From Fen731 sp964481885 (GTDB lineage Bacteria > Actinomycetota > Humimicrobiia > Humimicrobiales > Humimicrobiaceae): 13,340 nucleotides of DNA. The stretch spans positions 1 to 13,340 of the forward strand of contig CAYZUS010000052.1 of NCBI GenBank assembly GCA_964481885.1. Direction: 5' to 3'. Under the pieces are notes generated by a model. That model had not been told where the DNA came from. It ran no database searches and worked only from the letters and a program-made list of their open reading frames with translations. Made by a program: the position numbers and the translations under genes. How positions within the stretch are numbered: the stretch's first letter is position 1; each line of letters opens with the position of its first letter. Below are positions 6,417 through 13,266 of the stretch, piece after piece.

Positions 6417-7871
6417 TCATCCTTTGATTACGCCAAGCGGTTCGAGCCTTGCCACTCTTTTTGACAATCCTGCATTATGGACAACGTCAACCACTTTGCT
6501 TACATCTTTGTAAGCGTCCGGGGCTTCCTCCGCCAATCCTGAAATGCTTGGCGCTAGCACAATTATCCCCTTCTTGTCCAGCAGTTCCTTCTGCAGTTTT
6601 GCGCCGTTTATTTCTTTTTGAGCGCGTGACCTGCTCATCAGCCTTCCTGCACCATGGCAGGTAGAACCGAAACTCTCCTCCATGGCTTTTTTTGTCCCAG
6701 CCATTATATATGAATACCGGCCCATGTCGCCCGGAATTATTACCGGCTGGCCCATGTTTTTATATTTTTGGGGTATTCCGGTACTGTGTGGCCCAAATGC
6801 TCTTGTTGCACCTTTTCGATGGACGCAGACTTTTTTATTAACTGAACCGTTAACCATGTGTTCTTCTATTTTGGCAATGTTATGCGAAACATCATAAAGC
6901 AGGCTCATATCCATTTTTTCAGCAGATTTATTAAAGACCGACTCGAAGGCGAGCCTTACCCAGTGTGCCAGGCAGTGCCTGTTTACCATTGCATAGTTGA
7001 CCGCACAGACCATTGCACCAAAATATCTTTTGCCTTCCCTGGAATTTATGGGTGCACACGCAAGCTGCCTGTCAGGGAGTTTTATTTTACCGGCCCACTC
7101 GGACTGCTGCATTTCCCTTAAATAGTCACTGCAAATCTGGTGTCCCAGCCCCCTTGAACCCGAATGTATCATTACCATGACCTGATTTTGATGCAAACCC
7201 ATTGTCGCAGCAGCTTCAGCATCAAATATTTCAGCTACTTTCTGAACTTCAATAAAATGGTTACCTGATCCAAGCGTGCCTGCCTGGTCATGGCCCCGGC
7301 CACATGCCTGATCGCTGACATATTCAGGATTTGCTCCATCCATGCAGCCGTTTTCTTCGGTATATTCAATATCTTCCTGCCACCCATAACCCTGCCTGAC
7401 TGCCCAGCCTGCCCCTCCGGTAAAGAGTTTGTCCATCTGCTGCTTTGAGAGTTTTATTTTCCCCTTGCTGCCAACCCCTTTGGGTATTGAGTCATACAGT
7501 TTGTACATAATGTCTTCCAACCTGTTGGTGATGTCGCCGGCATCAATATTTGTCCTTAACACCCTTACTCCACAGGAAATATCATAACCGACGCCACCGG
7601 GAGAGATAACTCCATCCTGAAGATCAAACGCTGCAACCCCTCCAATAGGAAAACCATATCCGTAATGAATATCCGGCATTGCAAAGGAGGCTTTCAGGAT
7701 TCCGGGCAGGTTTGCCACATTTACCATCTGGTCAAGTGTCTTTTCTTTCTGGGCTATTTCCAGAATTTCCCTATCAGCAAATATGATTCCGGGGACACGC
7801 ATGCCTGATTTTTCTTCTTTTTGGACCTCCCACTTGTAATCGCTTAATTTTTTTATTTCATATTCAGGCAT
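6417..7871 (-). CDS. rtcB: RNA-splicing ligase RtcB (3'-phosphate RNA ligase)
   Basis: RtcB joins RNA 2',3'-cyclic phosphate or 3'-phosphate ends to 5'-OH ends, using GTP and Mn2+ through a histidine-guanylate intermediate. At 484 residues it has the usual length. All key residues of the Pyrococcus horikoshii enzyme have counterparts: Cys100 in GYDISCGVR, His205 in GSGNHFIEV, His236 in MIHSGSRGLGHQ, His330 in YDVSHNIAK, and His406, the guanylylated residue, in CHGAGRLMSR. HRKGATRAFGP (351-361) and IPGDMGRYSY are also present. The ATG follows GGAGG at 9 bases. Between them lies an ATGTAA start-stop whose TAA overlaps the rtcB ATG. The archease gene is 147 bases upstream on the same strand, so the ligase and its activator are probably co-transcribed. 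It probably serves RNA repair or tRNA maturation. Function is secure; the physiological RNA target is not known from sequence. Confidence 0.97.
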   Translation of the reverse strand: MPEYEIKKLSDYKWEVQKEEKSGMRVPGIIFADREILEIAQKEKTLDQMVNVANLPGILKASFAMPDIHYGYGFPIGGVAAFDLQDGVISPGGVGYDISCGVRVLRTNIDAGDITNRLEDIMYKLYDSIPKGVGSKGKIKLSKQQMDKLFTGGAGWAVRQGYGWQEDIEYTEENGCMDGANPEYVSDQACGRGHDQAGTLGSGNHFIEVQKVAEIFDAEAAATMGLHQNQVMVMIHSGSRGLGHQICSDYLREMQQSEWAGKIKLPDRQLACAPINSREGKRYFGAMVCAVNYAMVNRHCLAHWVRLAFESVFNKSAEKMDMSLLYDVSHNIAKIEEHMVNGSVNKKVCVHRKGATRAFGPHSTGIPQKYKNMGQPVIIPGDMGRYSYIMAGTKKAMEESFGSTCHGAGRLMSRSRAQKEINGAKLQKELLDKKGIIVLAPSISGLAEEAPDAYKDVSKVVDVVHNAGLSKRVARLEPLGVIKG

Positions 7872-7876
7872 TACAT
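7871..7876 (-). promoter_or_regulatory. Start-stop element (ATGTAA) in the rtcB ribosome-binding region
   Basis: On the minus strand GGAGG (7885-7881) is followed after 4 bases by ATG TAA, whose TAA shares its last A with the rtcB ATG (TAATG). Ribosomes could stall or recycle on the minimal ORF and then re-initiate on rtcB. The 4-base spacing to the first ATG is short, so it may be seldom used. Confidence 0.35.
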
Positions 7877-8018
7877 AAATCCTCCTGTAAAAAATTTAAA
7901 TCCCTAATTGTTAATTTTTAGTTTTCTGCCCTGGTAATGCTCAAACTATATTCTGCAGGTACCCATATTATTTATATTCTGATAAAGTAATTGCTTAACT
8001 GTTGTTTCGCTAAATTTC

Positions 8019-8612
8019 TCACACGTCAAATATAACCTGGCCACGCCAGAACTTTTTGGAAGCATCGAAACTGACATATAGTTTGTGATAAGTCGGGGAT
8101 TTTACCACGGTGAAAACTCTGTGTTTTTTCAGGTCAATTTTTTCACCATATATGATTGCTTTAAGCAATGTTACTCCCTGCCCAATCCTTAGTTTCTTTA
8201 TTTCAAATTTCGAAAAAAGAATCCGGGTCGTCTCATGAATATATAAAAGTTTTTCGAGCCATAATATCAAAAGGTCATCCAGTTTCAGCTCTGAGTCATC
8301 TCTAATAGTTACGATTTTTTTTAACTCAGGTTCTACGCCCCTGGTATCGCATATTATTGAAAACATGCCCTCTGCAGCGATTTCAAAAAGATTTTCGATA
8401 TTTGCGGCGCATACTGCAATACCGGTGTCTGCGAGGTGCTCTATAATTTTATACCACGGGATTTGAATGGCAGATACCGCAAAGTTTTGAGGAGGCTCTG
8501 TTTTTTGGATATGGTGGGATATTGGATTCTGGCTATTGCAGGAAACATAACTGGAAACACTGCCTTTACCGGATCCGGGTTTTTGAATATTGTCTGACAT
8601 ATTATCTGGCAT
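8019..8612 (-). CDS. Archease, RtcB activator protein
   Basis: Archease helps RtcB turn over, promoting its guanylylation. The family pattern is present: EHLADTGIAVCAANIENLFEIAAEGMF (written in two parts, 58-70 and 71-84), corresponding to the usual D/EHTADIGI...LEELFEEAA..MF with the conserved metal-binding Asp at 62. There is also LKAIIYG in the middle, and the protein ends in VIFDV with the terminal Asp. The archease core is about 140-145 residues; this ORF has 197. The first 50 residues are polar (Ser, Asn, Gln, Pro) and look disordered. There is no clear ribosome-binding site before ATG 8612, but I find no better downstream start, and a TATAAT at 8647-8642 fits transcription beginning just upstream. 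Its position directly ahead of rtcB on the same strand supports the call strongly. Confidence 0.88.
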   Translation of the reverse strand: MPDNMSDNIQKPGSGKGSVSSYVSCNSQNPISHHIQKTEPPQNFAVSAIQIPWYKIIEHLADTGIAVCAANIENLFEIAAEGMFSIICDTRGVEPELKKIVTIRDDSELKLDDLLILWLEKLLYIHETTRILFSKFEIKKLRIGQGVTLLKAIIYGEKIDLKKHRVFTVVKSPTYHKLYVSFDASKKFWRGQVIFDV

Positions 8613-8641
8613 AGGCTTTAAACTGTCACAGAGTTTTAAAT

Positions 8642-8670
8642 ATTATACGACATACCGAGTTCATTTTAAC
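8642..8670 (-). promoter_or_regulatory. Possible promoter of the archease-rtcB operon
   Basis: On the minus strand TATAAT occupies 8647-8642, preceded after 16 bases by TTAAAA as a poor -35. Transcription would begin around 8635, some 20 bases before the archease ATG. The -10 is perfect, but the -35 is weak and the region is AT-rich. Confidence 0.4.
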
Positions 8671-8812
8671 TTAACTGAAAGCCGTACGCAATTGTTCAAA
8701 ACTTATTTGCACAAAACTTATTTGACCCTGGCCACTCAGAAAACCAAGCCTATATATTTTTAAAATAATTTGTAAAAACACTGTTAAAAAAAACCTTTTT
8801 AAGGAGTATAGT

Positions 8813-8845
8813 ATGTTGATTACAGATTTGAAGCATACAATGTAA
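8813..8845 (+). CDS. Candidate 10-residue leader ORF upstream of ktrB
   Basis: AAGGAG at 8801-8806, a 6-base spacer, then ATG and ten sense codons (MLITDLKHTM) ending in TAA. This ribosome-binding site is the best in the whole divergent region, better than that of ktrB itself. Four bases of it (AAGG) can pair with CCTT at 8794-8797 in a small hairpin. A 6-bp hairpin (CAACAG/CTGTTG, 8850-8866) follows 4 bases after the stop. The peptide has no run of one amino acid suggesting classical attenuation. It could be chance or a leader peptide; nothing links it to ktrB except position and strand. Confidence 0.25.
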   Translation: MLITDLKHTM

Positions 8846-8849
8846 ATTA

Positions 8850-8866
8850 CAACAGAGAGACTGTTG
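8850..8866 (+). other. Small hairpin after the candidate leader ORF
   Basis: CAACAG (8850-8855), loop AGAGA, CTGTTG (8861-8866): a perfect 6-bp stem with AT-rich flanks that can extend it imperfectly. No T run follows, so it is not an intrinsic terminator. Confidence 0.35.
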
Positions 8867-9020
8867 GAAATTAATTAGTTCTGGTTGGACAATTGGCAAA
8901 AATTTAAAATTTCAGGAAAATTTATGCTGGGCAAACTATAATTTTTTAAAAATATTGAATTATTGAGCATGAACTTATAAATTAATTATGAATTGCTGAG
9001 TGTTAGATAAACAATTGTAT

Positions 9021-9026
9021 TATAAT
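9021..9026 (+). promoter_or_regulatory. Possible -10 element of the ktrB-ktrA promoter
   Basis: A perfect TATAAT about 50 bases before the ktrB start. No matching -35 is found at 16-18 bases, so this is a weak prediction. Confidence 0.25.
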
Positions 9027-9074
9027 ATACAGATTACCAAGTAATAATTACGGATTACAGAACATAAATCGCAG

Positions 9075-10421
9075 ATGAAAGAACTATCTCTAATATCATC
9101 CAAAACCCAGAAACAAATTGGAGTTCAGGTCATGGCCGCTTTTGCAGGGGCGATCCTTGCGGGGGCACTGATATTGATGATTCCTCAAATGACCCTGAGT
9201 GGGAAAATAAGTTTCATCGATGCCCTCTTTACCTCCACATCTGCTATTTGCGTCACCGGGCTTATTGTGCAGGACACTGCTAAATATTTTACGGACCTTG
9301 GCAAGTCAGTTATCCTTATACTGATACAGTGCGGCGGATTGGGGATAATGACGATAGGCTCAATATTTGGCCTTATTCTTGGCAAAAAGATACAGATCAA
9401 AGATAAATTTTATATTGATTCCAGTTTTGGTCCGAGGCAGCAGTTCAGAGCTTCAAGATTTTTTGGTCTGGTTGCCGCTGTCACAGCTGTGGTTGAAATT
9501 GCAGGGTCCCTGATTTTTGGTTTGCTCCTTTATTTTAAATATGCTTATCCTATAAAGACAGCGCTTACCTATGGATTTTTCCACAGTGTGAGTGCCTTTA
9601 ACAATGCAGGATTTGCGCTGTATACTACTAACCTTGAAATACTGGCCTCTGATGTTGTTGCCAATGTAGATATAATGCTTCTTATAATTATCGGCGGAAT
9701 AGGTTTCCCGGTAATTTCAGAGATCCTGTCCTACAGAAGAACAAGGAAGTTTTCTCTACACGCAAAAGTGGTTTTTTTGGTGACAGGAATTTTAATTTTT
9801 GGCGGTGCTCTTCTATTTTTCCTATTTGAGTTTAAAAATCCGGCAAGTCTCGGAGGCAAACCGCTTGGGACACAGCTGCTTGCGAGTTTTTTCCAGGTTG
9901 TTTCTGCGAGGACCGCCGGTTTTAATACTATAAATATTGGAAAACTGACTCAATCATCATTGTTTTTTCTTACAATTCTGATGTTTATCGGTGCATCTCC
10001 GGGAGGAACGGGGGGCGGTATAAAGACCACAACATTTGCAGTTGTTACCGCCGGAGCGTTTAGTTCCCTGAGGGGAAGAAACCAGGTAGTGATGTTTAAA
10101 AGAAGACTGCCGGAAGGTGTTTTTTCACGAGCGCTCACAGTAATGCTTGCAGCACTCGTACTTGTAGTCTGTTCAACAATAGGAGTGATGATATTTGAAA
10201 AATGTTCACTCACCGAGGCAGTTTTTGAAGTTACATCAGCTTTTGGCACAGTTGGACTTAGTACAGGCATCACTTTCGGCCTTACAATTGCAAGTAAGGT
10301 AATATTGATACTTTGTATGTATATTGGTAGAATTGGCATCAGTACCCTGGCGCTTGCTCTTGCGATGAGAAGCAGTTCAGACAGGGTATTTCATTCTGAA
10401 GAAAGCGTTACAATAGGATAA
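9075..10421 (+). CDS. ktrB: K+ uptake channel subunit KtrB (TrkH/KtrB family)
   Basis: KtrB is the membrane pore of a K+ uptake system. At 448 residues it has KtrB rather than the longer TrkH length. Four pore loops, each with the selectivity-filter glycine, are visible: SAICVTGL (Gly62), SAFNNAGF (Gly179), SARTAGFN (Gly282) and SAFGTVGLSTG (Gly394). They alternate with hydrophobic helices in the four-fold M1-P-M2 arrangement. The glycine-rich gating loop GASPGGTGGGIKTTT (306-320) in the third repeat and the C-terminal EESVTIG are typical of KtrB. The start at ATG 9075 gives the expected cytoplasmic N-terminus but has no good ribosome-binding site. An ATG at 9132 has GGAG upstream but would remove part of the first conserved helix. 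Four bases separate it from ktrA, so the two form one operon. Confidence 0.95.
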   Translation: MKELSLISSKTQKQIGVQVMAAFAGAILAGALILMIPQMTLSGKISFIDALFTSTSAICVTGLIVQDTAKYFTDLGKSVILILIQCGGLGIMTIGSIFGLILGKKIQIKDKFYIDSSFGPRQQFRASRFFGLVAAVTAVVEIAGSLIFGLLLYFKYAYPIKTALTYGFFHSVSAFNNAGFALYTTNLEILASDVVANVDIMLLIIIGGIGFPVISEILSYRRTRKFSLHAKVVFLVTGILIFGGALLFFLFEFKNPASLGGKPLGTQLLASFFQVVSARTAGFNTINIGKLTQSSLFFLTILMFIGASPGGTGGGIKTTTFAVVTAGAFSSLRGRNQVVMFKRRLPEGVFSRALTVMLAALVLVVCSTIGVMIFEKCSLTEAVFEVTSAFGTVGLSTGITFGLTIASKVILILCMYIGRIGISTLALALAMRSSSDRVFHSEESVTIG

Positions 10422-10425
10422 AAAA

Positions 10426-11085
10426 ATGAAAAAAAATTTTCTGGTTATAGGTTTGGGCAGGTTCGGTATAAGTGTGAGCAGAACCCTTGCGAAAGCAGGG
10501 CATTCTGTTATTGGCATTGATCAATCGGAAGACAGGATACAAAGGGTTGCATCTGAAATAACCGATGCCATTAAATGTGACGCAACAGATGCAGAAATCC
10601 TGGAATCGCTGGGCATTCGTGATTTTGATGCGATTATTGTTGCGATAGGCGAAAAATATATTCAAAATTCCATTCTGGTTACTCTTATCCTTAAAGAGAA
10701 AGGTGCAAAAAAAATAATTGCAAAAGGCGGCACCCAGACACAGGGAAGAGTGCTCTCAAAAGTTGGGGCAGACGTTATTGTATACCCGGAGAAAGATATG
10801 GGCGAAAGGGTTGCAAAAAGTCTGATAAGCTCTAACGTGCTTGATTTTCTTGATGTTGGAAGCGGATTCAGCATTATAGAAATAAATATGCCACAAATGC
10901 TTATAGGGCATAATCTTTCAGAATTAAATCTCAGGCACAAATACTGCATAACAATAATTTCAATAAAGAATAATAAAAATGAAATAAAAAGTCCTCCGGA
11001 TGTCAACTACAGGCTGCAACCGGATGATATTGTGACCCTTATCGGAGAAAACAAGCAGCTAAAGAAACTTGGTTTTATTGAATAG
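10426..11085 (+). CDS. ktrA: K+ uptake regulatory RCK subunit KtrA (TrkA family)
   Basis: KtrA forms the cytoplasmic ring that gates KtrB in response to nucleotides. It has 219 residues, one RCK unit as in KtrA; TrkA proteins usually carry two. The N-terminal Rossmann domain starts with VIGLGRFG (7-14; GxGxxG), with an acidic residue after the second strand (GID, 30-32) for the adenosine ribose and CDATD at 51-55. The C-terminal RCK_C domain covers about 145-217 and includes the LQPDDIVTLIG segment (197-207). RCK_C domains of KtrA can bind c-di-AMP; whether this one does cannot be told from sequence. The ATG is 4 bases after the ktrB stop, with AGGA just before it. The last seven codons are nearly duplicated 47 bases further on, after the stop. 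Confidence 0.95.
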   Translation: MKKNFLVIGLGRFGISVSRTLAKAGHSVIGIDQSEDRIQRVASEITDAIKCDATDAEILESLGIRDFDAIIVAIGEKYIQNSILVTLILKEKGAKKIIAKGGTQTQGRVLSKVGADVIVYPEKDMGERVAKSLISSNVLDFLDVGSGFSIIEINMPQMLIGHNLSELNLRHKYCITIISIKNNKNEIKSPPDVNYRLQPDDIVTLIGENKQLKKLGFIE

Positions 11086-11132
11086 TCGCTATTTATTGCT
11101 TTTGGCTAATAAAACTTGGTTTTATTAAGTAG
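11065..11132 (+). repeat. ktrA: Duplicated 3' end of ktrA
   Basis: The final 21 bases of ktrA (11065-11085, encoding KLGFIE-stop) recur at 11112-11132 with 19 of 21 bases identical and would again read KLGFIK-stop. Period 47. A more diverged third copy may lie at 11158-11186. Short tandem duplication of a gene tail is the simplest explanation. Confidence 0.6.
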
Positions 11133-11401
11133 CTTTTGCTAACACTTGTGACCAGAGAAAATCGGTTTTGCCAAATAAGCTTTTTTAATACTTATGGAAA
11201 AAAATCCAAAAGACAAAAAAGCTGAAAGCCTGCAATTATTAGTGCAGGATTATTGAACACTTTTAAAAAAAGAAGGAGCGTTTATAAAAACGCGATAAAT
11301 CATTTTAAGCTGCATTAAAAAATCTGCGTTAAAAAATTCTGTTAAATTTTATTTAAATCCATTAAAATATTAAAGTTTTTATTAAATCTAATGGGGGAAA
11401 C
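11086..11401. other. Intergenic region between ktrA and metF
   Basis: A 316-base stretch without a gene. It holds the duplicated ktrA tail and a hairpin CCTGCA/TGCAGG (11229-11248, 8-base loop, no T run). It also has a 6-bp hairpin GCGTTT/AAACGC with tetraloop ATAA (11278-11293) and a 14-base direct repeat CTGC(A/G)TTAAAAAAT at 11310-11323 and 11324-11337. AAGGAG at 11273-11278 resembles a ribosome-binding site but has no start codon after it. A metF promoter is expected here but I cannot single one out. Confidence 0.5.
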
Positions 11402-12373
11402 ATGACTGAAAATTTAAGTACTGATACTATTGACAAAGGGTCCGATGGCCACAAAGAATCCGCCAGGCCTGCTGATTCGGGGAAAAACAAACCCGGTTTA
11501 AAAGAAGCTCTTGAACGTAAAGACTTTGCAATAACATGTGAAATAGGCCCTCCAAAGGGCGTTGATACTGCCGAGATATATGAGATAGGCGAAATGCTGA
11601 AAGGACTTGTTAATGGTGTTAACGTAACTGACCTGCAAAGTTCGGTAATGAGGCTTGGTTCCCTGGCCACGTGCCATCTCTTAACTGATATGGGTATTGA
11701 ACCGATTTTCCAGATGACATGCAGGGACAGAAACAGGCTGTCGCTTCAATCCGAGCTTTTAAGCGCATATGTGCTTGGCATAAGGAATGTCCTGTCACTT
11801 ACCGGGGATCACACCACAGTTGGTGACCACCCCCAGGCAAAACCGGTTTACGATTTGGACTCAGTATCACTTTTATATACAATGTCAAAACTTGAGGAAG
11901 GTTTTGACCTTGTTGGTAACCCACTTAAAGGAAAACCGTCTTTTTTCAAAGGCGCAGTTGTTAACCCTGGTGCAGATACTGAAAATTCTCTTAATCTGCA
12001 GCTTTTAAAAATGCAGAAAAAAATCGACGCAGGAGCTGAGTTTTTTCAGACACAGGCAGTTTTTGACGACAGTGTCGTAGAAAAATTTATGGAAAAACTT
12101 GACAAGCTAAATATCAAAACTCCGGTACTTGCAGGGGTAATTCTTTTAAAATCAGACAAAATGGCCAGATATATGAATAAGAATGTTCCCGGTATTTTTG
12201 TACCTGAAAGAATAATTGAAAAGATGGCTAAAACAACTGACAAGGTTTCCATGTGCCTGGAAATTTTATCTGAGCTTATTACAAGAATAAAACCCTACTG
12301 TGCAGGAGTTCATATCCAGGCCCTTGGATGGGAAAAACATGTTCCAAAACTTATAAAGGACCTTGGGTTGTAA
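11402..12373 (+). CDS. metF: Methylenetetrahydrofolate reductase (MetF)
   Basis: MetF reduces 5,10-methylene-tetrahydrofolate to 5-methyl-tetrahydrofolate for methionine synthesis or, in acetogens, the methyl branch of the Wood-Ljungdahl pathway. It is a flavoprotein TIM barrel of 323 residues. The catalytic Glu lies in CEIGPPKG (Glu47). QMTCRDRNR and LSLTGDHTTVGDHP mark the flavin/folate region, GAVVNPGA the middle, and GAEFFQTQAVFD plus PVLAGVILL the later strands. The barrel begins near residue 34; the first 33 residues are polar and low in complexity. ATG 11402 has GGGGGA upstream, so this extension appears to be translated. No metV, methyltransferase or other C1 gene is in the window, so methionine versus acetogenic role cannot be decided. 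Confidence 0.93.
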   Translation: MTENLSTDTIDKGSDGHKESARPADSGKNKPGLKEALERKDFAITCEIGPPKGVDTAEIYEIGEMLKGLVNGVNVTDLQSSVMRLGSLATCHLLTDMGIEPIFQMTCRDRNRLSLQSELLSAYVLGIRNVLSLTGDHTTVGDHPQAKPVYDLDSVSLLYTMSKLEEGFDLVGNPLKGKPSFFKGAVVNPGADTENSLNLQLLKMQKKIDAGAEFFQTQAVFDDSVVEKFMEKLDKLNIKTPVLAGVILLKSDKMARYMNKNVPGIFVPERIIEKMAKTTDKVSMCLEILSELITRIKPYCAGVHIQALGWEKHVPKLIKDLGL

Positions 12374-12430
12374 ATATATTTTCCGGGCAGCATTACTGCA
12401 GATTATAAAATATATCTTTATATGTAAAAA

Positions 12431-12446
12431 TATTTCCATGGAAATA
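12431..12446. promoter_or_regulatory. 16-base perfect palindrome, possible operator
   Basis: TATTTCCATGGAAATA reads identically on both strands. It lies 58 bases after metF and about 85 bases upstream of the -35 of the RRM gene. Its length and symmetry suit a dimeric DNA-binding protein. I do not recognise the site. Confidence 0.35.
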
Positions 12447-12529
12447 CGGTATTAATATTGTTTGTTGAATTTTTTATATGAAACTAACAGCATAAATACC
12501 ACTGCATAAGCGCTTGCATCATCTTTTTT

Positions 12530-12558
12530 TTGACTATTAATAACTTTTATTTTATTAT
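12530..12558 (+). promoter_or_regulatory. Sigma-70-type promoter of the RRM protein gene
   Basis: TTGACT (12530-12535), 17-base spacer, TATTAT (12553-12558): each box has 5 of 6 consensus bases at the ideal spacing, after a T run. Transcription would begin near 12565, leaving a leader of about 47 bases before the GTG start. This is the best promoter match in the window. Confidence 0.6.
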
Positions 12559-12611
12559 AAACGAGTTCCTGTTTTAAATGGAATGCAAATTTATCTTGAA
12601 AGGAAGAATAA

Positions 12612-13043
12612 GTGAACAAAAAGTTATATGTAGGTAACCTTGAGTACTCGACTACAGACAAGGATCTCGAAGAGCTTTTTACTACCATGGGTAAGGTTAC
12701 CTATGCTAAAGTAATAGCAGGAATGGACGGAAGGCCAAGAGGCTTTGGTTTCATTGAAATGGATACCGAAGAAGAGGCAAAAAATGCAATGGAAAAGCTT
12801 AACCAGAGCAGCTTCAAAAACAGGACAATAGTTGTAAATGAGGCAAAAGAGCAGACAAACAGGGAGAGAAGGCCAGGCGGCGGCGGTGGCGGCGGCGGTT
12901 ATGGTGGCGGCGGCGGCGGCGGTTATGGTGGCGGCGGCGGCGGCGGTTATGGCGGCGGCGGTGGCGGTCGTGGCGGTTTTGAAAGAAGACCCAAAGATGA
13001 CCTGAACTCCAAATTAAGAGAACTAAGAAAAAGATTTAACTAA
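12612..13043 (+). CDS. Glycine-rich RRM RNA-binding protein
   Basis: A 143-residue single-RRM protein of the kind seen in cyanobacteria and some anaerobes, often cold-induced in those hosts. RNP2 is KLYVGNL (4-10) and RNP1 is RGFGFIEM (43-50), with the aromatic residues for RNA stacking present. The RRM ends near residue 78. A Gly tract follows (about 89-123) with Tyr at roughly 8-residue intervals and an RGGF element, then a basic tail (ERRPKDD...RELRKRFN). The start is GTG 12612 with AAAGGAAG upstream. The Gly tract is encoded by GGC/GGT codons and is a GC-rich tandem repeat in otherwise AT-rich DNA. It has its own promoter and terminator, so it is probably monocistronic. Likely role: RNA chaperone or post-transcriptional regulator; targets unknown. 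Confidence 0.93.
   Translation: MNKKLYVGNLEYSTTDKDLEELFTTMGKVTYAKVIAGMDGRPRGFGFIEMDTEEEAKNAMEKLNQSSFKNRTIVVNEAKEQTNRERRPGGGGGGGGYGGGGGGGYGGGGGGGYGGGGGGRGGFERRPKDDLNSKLRELRKRFN
12876..12980 (+). repeat. GGC/GGT tandem repeat encoding the Gly-rich tail
   Basis: An in-frame array of glycine codons punctuated by TAT (Tyr) about every 24 bases. Such runs are prone to slippage; whole-unit changes keep the frame and would only lengthen or shorten the tail. Confidence 0.75.
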
Positions 13044-13188
13044 GGTTATAAGTAAATAAGATATAGATTTAATACGATAAGCATTTAAGATATCGCAATT
13101 TTCAATAAATTCTTTAAGTTTATGTTTTTTTAGGACTGAAGTTTAAGTGTTTATCTGAAGTGTATTCTGCAGATACTTAAGCTATTTT

Positions 13189-13235
13189 AATAACTCACAA
13201 GAAATAATTATATGTTCTTGTGAGTTATTTTATTT
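13189..13235 (+). terminator. Rho-independent terminator of the RRM protein gene
   Basis: A perfect 15-bp stem (13189-13203 with 13215-13229), an 11-base loop, and a T-rich tail on the plus strand (TTATTT). It lies about 145 bases after the stop codon. The upstream flank is also A/T-rich, so it might work in both directions. Confidence 0.75.
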
Positions 13236-13266
13236 CACGATTGGTATTTTTGAGTTTCTGCTTTAA

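Larger units (their letters stand above)
8613..9074. other. Divergent intergenic region between archease and ktrB
   Basis: This 462-base region separates two divergent operons and should hold promoters for both. Minus-side and plus-side promoter candidates are listed separately. It also holds a two-copy 13-base direct repeat CAAAACTTATTTG (8697-8709 and 8712-8724, period 15), a short candidate leader ORF at 8813-8845, and a hairpin at 8850-8866. I looked for a c-di-AMP (ydaO-type) riboswitch, common before ktr genes, and did not find its conserved segments. Confidence 0.5.

Noticed and set aside
8613..9074. c-di-AMP (ydaO/yuaA) riboswitch before ktrB
   Set aside because: The region is AT-rich and lacks the conserved G-rich segments of that riboswitch.
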